15,795 bases of DNA, taken from assembly GCA_020025055.1 (NCBI GenBank), contig JAHHST010000032.1, positions 1-15,795 of the forward strand. Reading direction: 5' to 3'. A program made the position numbers and the translations under genes. Position 1 is the stretch's first letter. Each line of letters opens with the position of its first letter. The notes beneath the pieces were generated by a model that was given only the letters and a program-made list of their open reading frames with translations, was not told the origin of the DNA and ran no database searches. Positions 13,380 to 15,795 of the stretch are shown in pieces. This DNA comes from Longicatena sp. Lineage in GTDB: Bacteria; Bacillota_I; Bacilli_A; Erysipelotrichales; Erysipelotrichaceae.

Positions 13380-13544
13380 CTATCTATCATGTGATGGGTT
13401 ATTACAACATGATAAATCATGACACCCCTCACATTGTGATTTCAAATTTTCGCATCCTTTAGGCAATGGTGTTTTATGATTTAAATAAAATACAAATGCA
13501 TAAATCCCACCTAATAATGCTAGATATATAACTGCCATTACCAT
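13380..13544 (-). CDS. 54-residue Cys-rich membrane protein between rnfA and rnfB
   Basis: This short gene fills the otherwise empty space between rnfA and rnfB. Its ATG lies 2 bases after the rnfA stop and its TAG is directly before the rnfB ribosome-binding site. The product has one membrane segment (about residues 3-21, VYLALLGGIYAFVFYL-like), a short basic linker, and a C-terminal tail with five cysteines: Cys31-x6-Cys38-x2-Cys41-x4-Cys46-Cys47. This anchor-plus-Cys-tail layout recalls FeoB-associated Cys-rich membrane proteins, though I do not recognise the family. The tail could bind an Fe-S cluster or metal near RnfA/RnfB. Codon use and tight spacing support a real gene; the function is unknown. 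Confidence 0.7.
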   Translation of the reverse strand: MVMAVIYLALLGGIYAFVFYLNHKTPLPKGCENLKSQCEGCHDLSCCNNPSHDR

Positions 13545-13546
13545 AT

Positions 13547-14128
13547 TTATACCAATCCTAATAATCCACTAAATGCAAGTGCCATAATTCCTGCAACAAT
13601 TAATGCAATTGGATTACCTTTCCAAGATGGTAGAGTTTCACATGCTTCTAAACGTTCACGAATAGTAGAGAAAATATAGATAACTAATGTAAATCCTAAT
13701 GGAATTGCAGTAGAATATACTAACATTTCTGAGAATGTAAATTCATTAATAATATTATTTAATGTAACATTTAAAACAACGCAGTTTGTAGTAATCAATG
13801 GTAAATAAACACCTAAAGCTTTATAAAGTGAAGGACTTGATTTTTTGATAATCATTTCAACTAATTGAACTAATGCAGCAATTACTAAAATAAATGTAAT
13901 CAAATCCATATACTCTAATTTTAATGGAACCAATACTACATAATATAAACCATAGGTTACAAGAGATGCAGCAACAATTACAAATGTAACTGCAAGTCCC
14001 ATTCCTAATGCAGAACTACTTTTCTTAGATACCCCCATAAATGGACACATACCTAAGAACTGATTTAAGATAACGTTATTAATTAAAACAAACGTTACAA
14101 ACATGACGAATAAATGACTCCAATCCAT
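13547..14128 (-). CDS. rnfA: Rnf complex membrane subunit A
   Basis: This 193-residue protein with six membrane segments belongs to the RnfA/NqrE family. Family blocks are NNVILNQFLGMCPFMGVSKK near the start and LPLITTNCVVLNVTL in the middle. Cys28 and Cys116 are the conserved pair that, together with the equivalent pair in RnfE, holds a membrane-embedded 2Fe-2S cluster in structures of Rnf and Nqr. The start follows GGAGG at about 11 bases and lies 3 bp after the rnfE stop. The Rnf identity rather than Nqr is decided by the neighbouring RnfB-type Fe-S protein and the G-E-A-B order. Confidence 0.95.
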   Translation of the reverse strand: MDWSHLFVMFVTFVLINNVILNQFLGMCPFMGVSKKSSSALGMGLAVTFVIVAASLVTYGLYYVVLVPLKLEYMDLITFILVIAALVQLVEMIIKKSSPSLYKALGVYLPLITTNCVVLNVTLNNIINEFTFSEMLVYSTAIPLGFTLVIYIFSTIRERLEACETLPSWKGNPIALIVAGIMALAFSGLLGLV

Positions 14129-14131
14129 AAA

Positions 14132-14791
14132 CTATTTCGCCTCCTTCTGCATTGCTTTTTCTTTCTTTTCTTTATGTGCCTTATATGCAGCAAGACCTGC
14201 TGCTAAACATGCAAAGGTACAGAATGCACCAAATGGTTGTGAAAAAATAGAAATAATAAAATCTTCTGGAAGAATTCGAATACTAAAAATATTCTGAGCT
14301 GCAGTAAACGGATTGTCAAAAGATAAAACACCTGTTGCTAAAATCTGACGAATACTTGACATAACCACGATAGATAATGTGTATCCAAGTCCCATTCCTA
14401 AACCATCTAAAGCAGAATCTAACACACCATTCTTACTAGCAAATGCTTCAGCACGACCAAGAATAATACAGTTTACAACAATTAATGGAATGAATACTCC
14501 AAGTGCAGTATCCAAACTTGGTGCATACGCCTTAATCAACATCTGTATAACCTTAACTAAAGTAGCGATAACTACAATATATACTGGAATACGAATTTCT
14601 GATGGTGTTATATTACGAATTAATGAAATGATAACATTTGACATAATTAATACTGCAATAACCGCTACCCCCATACCAATTGCATTATTCAATGATGTTG
14701 TAATTGCAAGCGTTGAACATAATCCAAGATATAATGAGAATACAGGATTTTCACGGATGAAACCTGCAGTAAAATTCTCTTTACGATTCAT
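14132..14791 (-). CDS. rnfE: Rnf complex membrane subunit E
   Basis: The 219-residue protein has six membrane segments and belongs to the RnfE/NqrD family. It begins with a short cytosolic segment and the hallmark ENPVFSLYLGLCSTLAITTS, with Cys25, and has IVVNCIILGRAEAFA with Cys108. These cysteines pair with those of RnfA around the intramembrane iron-sulfur centre. The C terminus is strongly basic (KAHKEKKEK), as is usual for the cytoplasmic tail. The start follows GGAGGTGG at 7-base spacing, 14 bp after rnfG. Confidence 0.95.
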   Translation of the reverse strand: MNRKENFTAGFIRENPVFSLYLGLCSTLAITTSLNNAIGMGVAVIAVLIMSNVIISLIRNITPSEIRIPVYIVVIATLVKVIQMLIKAYAPSLDTALGVFIPLIVVNCIILGRAEAFASKNGVLDSALDGLGMGLGYTLSIVVMSSIRQILATGVLSFDNPFTAAQNIFSIRILPEDFIISIFSQPFGAFCTFACLAAGLAAYKAHKEKKEKAMQKEAK

Positions 14792-14805
14792 TCTTCATCC
14801 ACCTC

Positions 14806-15321
14806 CTATTTTAAATTTTCAGCTTGGTACTTAGCTGCTTCCATAATACCTTCGATAACTGGCTTACTAGATTTTGTAGCACCAGTAATCGTATCATCTA
14901 AAATTTCATTACTTGTTGCATCTTTTCCTAATAAACTATCATGGAATGGTTTTTCCGTAACTTTACTTCCTAAACCTTTTGTATCTCCATTTGAAATAGC
15001 CACATAATCAACGACTTTTCCGTTTTGATCAAGTGCAACTAAGAAAGTTGTACCTTCACTATAACCAGCAACTTTCATTTTATAAACATATCCTTTGCCT
15101 TCAACTTTAAAGATTTTTAAAATTGTTTTTGAAACATTTTCTTTTTCTACTTTAAACGCTTCATCAGGCAAATCATAAATAACTTTTAATGTTTCTCGTT
15201 CAGCTTTCAGTGCATTTTCTGCGATAACTGGAGCTGTAACACTATTTGCAAATCCTAAAGCTGCACCAGCTAACGCAGCGATAATGGCAAGGAAAACCGT
15301 AAGATGAATAATTTTTTTCAT
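14806..15321 (-). CDS. rnfG: Rnf complex FMN-binding subunit G
   Basis: This 171-residue subunit has one N-terminal membrane segment (about residues 5-25) and an extracytoplasmic FMN_bind domain. The flavinylation motif is intact, DDTITGATKSS, with Thr149 as the expected site of covalent FMN attached by ApbE through a phosphoester bond. The segment DTKGLGSKVTEKPF near 113-126 is also typical of RnfG/NqrC. Function: passes electrons on the outer face between RnfD and the Fe-S centre of RnfA/RnfE. The start follows GGAGG at 7 bases. It lies 11 bp after the tandem FMN-binding gene, so the two are cotranscribed. Confidence 0.93.
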   Translation of the reverse strand: MKKIIHLTVFLAIIAALAGAALGFANSVTAPVIAENALKAERETLKVIYDLPDEAFKVEKENVSKTILKIFKVEGKGYVYKMKVAGYSEGTTFLVALDQNGKVVDYVAISNGDTKGLGSKVTEKPFHDSLLGKDATSNEILDDTITGATKSSKPVIEGIMEAAKYQAENLK

Positions 15322-15332
15322 ACGATTACCTC

Positions 15333-15795
15333 CTAATACCCTAAGTCCTTACGAACTTCTTCAACTGCGCGAACAGTTGATTTACTTGAGAATGTTGCTC
15401 CAGTAACAGCATCATTCACTTCGACTTCAATTTCTTCAGATAATTTTTTATCTTTAAACTGATCCAAGAAAGCAGCATTCATAATCTTATCTCCAACATA
15501 TTCAGTATCAACTACTTTTGTTGGAACTACAGAAACAATCGTTCCATCTTTTTCATTTACTAAAATATCAAATGAATTCAATTGATCTGCTTTTTCTAAA
15601 GATGCATATCCTTGTGCATCTACTTTGTAAAGTACTAATCCACCATCTTGTTTTTCTTTTGAAACAATCTTAGCTTCAAACTTATTCACATCTTTATCTG
15701 ATGTATTAATAAATACTTTTGGAGCAGGTTCTTTTGCTCCATACCCTAAGTCCTTACGAACTTCTTCAACTGCGCGAACAGTTGATTTACTTGAG
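15333..15795 (-). CDS. Multi-domain FMN-binding protein with tandem repeats, 5' end beyond the window
   Basis: The frame is open to the window edge, so only the C-terminal 154 codons are seen. They contain the end of one FMN_bind domain (SSKSTVRAVEEVRKDLGY), a linker (GAKEPAPKVFINTSDKDV), and a whole second domain ending with the flavinylation motif NDAVTGATFSS and the same SSKSTVRAVEEVRKDLGY tail. A GTG at 15689 might be taken as a start but is internal. The unit length is 135 codons. The protein is therefore an exported carrier with at least two FMN sites, lying directly before rnfG; a signal peptide should lie beyond the edge. It is expected to be flavinylated by ApbE. Partner and direction of electron flow are unknown. 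Confidence 0.85.
   Translation of the reverse strand, partial: SSKSTVRAVEEVRKDLGYGAKEPAPKVFINTSDKDVNKFEAKIVSKEKQDGGLVLYKVDAQGYASLEKADQLNSFDILVNEKDGTIVSVVPTKVVDTEYVGDKIMNAAFLDQFKDKKLSEEIEVEVNDAVTGATFSSKSTVRAVEEVRKDLGY
15336..15390. repeat. 55-bp exact direct repeat, copy 1 (second copy 15741-15795)
   Basis: The two copies are identical over 55 bases and 405 bp apart, exactly 135 codons, in frame. They encode the end of each FMN_bind domain. Copy 2 runs to the last base of the window, so the true repeat may be longer. Confidence 0.97.
15741..15795. repeat. 55-bp exact direct repeat, copy 2, truncated by the window edge
   Basis: It is identical to 15336-15390. The sequence ending at exactly 55 matching bases resembles a k-mer-limited assembly break inside a longer coding repeat. 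Confidence 0.97.

Noticed and set aside
14379..14834. A 151-codon plus-strand frame
   Set aside because: It is the antisense shadow of rnfE, which has full family motifs; the length reflects the composition of a membrane protein gene.
13547..15321. Na+-translocating NADH:quinone reductase (Nqr) instead of Rnf
   Set aside because: RnfA/E and RnfG resemble NqrE/D and NqrC, but the G-E-A-B order and the RnfB-type Fe-S protein with CGSCGYAGC fit Rnf.
1..15795. CRISPR array, tRNA or rRNA genes, prophage or known defence system
   Set aside because: No regularly spaced repeats, tRNA cloverleaf or rRNA stretches, and no integrase or defence-type genes were seen.

Overview
The window is an AT-rich, low-GC Bacillota (Firmicutes) chromosome segment. 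Gene content and protein style (short Rnf subunits, NusG-domain-II and Gx-transporter pair, small FMN-binding-like lipoproteins) fit a gut Erysipelotrichia-type anaerobe; that placement is an inference from family resemblance, not a search result. All intact genes are on the minus strand. Only a broken insertion sequence at the left edge reads plus. Both window edges look like assembly breaks: the left lies at an IS terminus, and the last 55 bases are an exact second copy of 15336-15390.

Layout from left to right. 20-771: an internally deleted, double-frameshifted IS3-family element that still has both terminal inverted repeats. 791-3914: a four-gene unit read right to left, lspA (signal peptidase II), an RluA-family pseudouridine synthase, a rhomboid-fold protein that has lost its catalytic serine, and dCMP deaminase, behind a good promoter at 3951-3979. 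4037-5714: NusG-domain-II protein, Gx-transporter/heptaprenyl-diphosphate-synthase-I-like membrane protein, a TSCPD protein and dUTPase, with its own promoter and terminator. 5783-6727: two paralogous FMN-binding-like lipoproteins, each with its own terminator. 6842-8323: glycerol kinase. 8402-9480: a decayed FtsX-like ABC permease. 9538-10890: a MATE transporter with a structured leader and its own promoter. 11005-12366: a MocR-type regulator in which the PLP-binding lysine is replaced by arginine. 12410-12967: 3-methyladenine glycosylase I. 13053-15795: the distal part of an rnf operon (tandem FMN-binding protein, rnfG, rnfE, rnfA, a 54-residue Cys-rich membrane protein, and a minimal rnfB).

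The main theme is membrane and extracytoplasmic flavin/iron-sulfur electron transfer. RnfG and the repeat protein have the threonine of the flavinylation motif, RnfA and RnfE have their paired membrane cysteines, and the two lipoproteins have a variant of the same motif beside the NusG-II and Gx genes that often accompany such proteins. The most unusual points are an RnfB with no ferredoxin domains, the small Cys-rich ORF inserted between rnfA and rnfB, the nested hairpin and possible leader peptide before the MATE gene, the K-to-R MocR protein, and the pseudo-rhomboid in the lspA operon.
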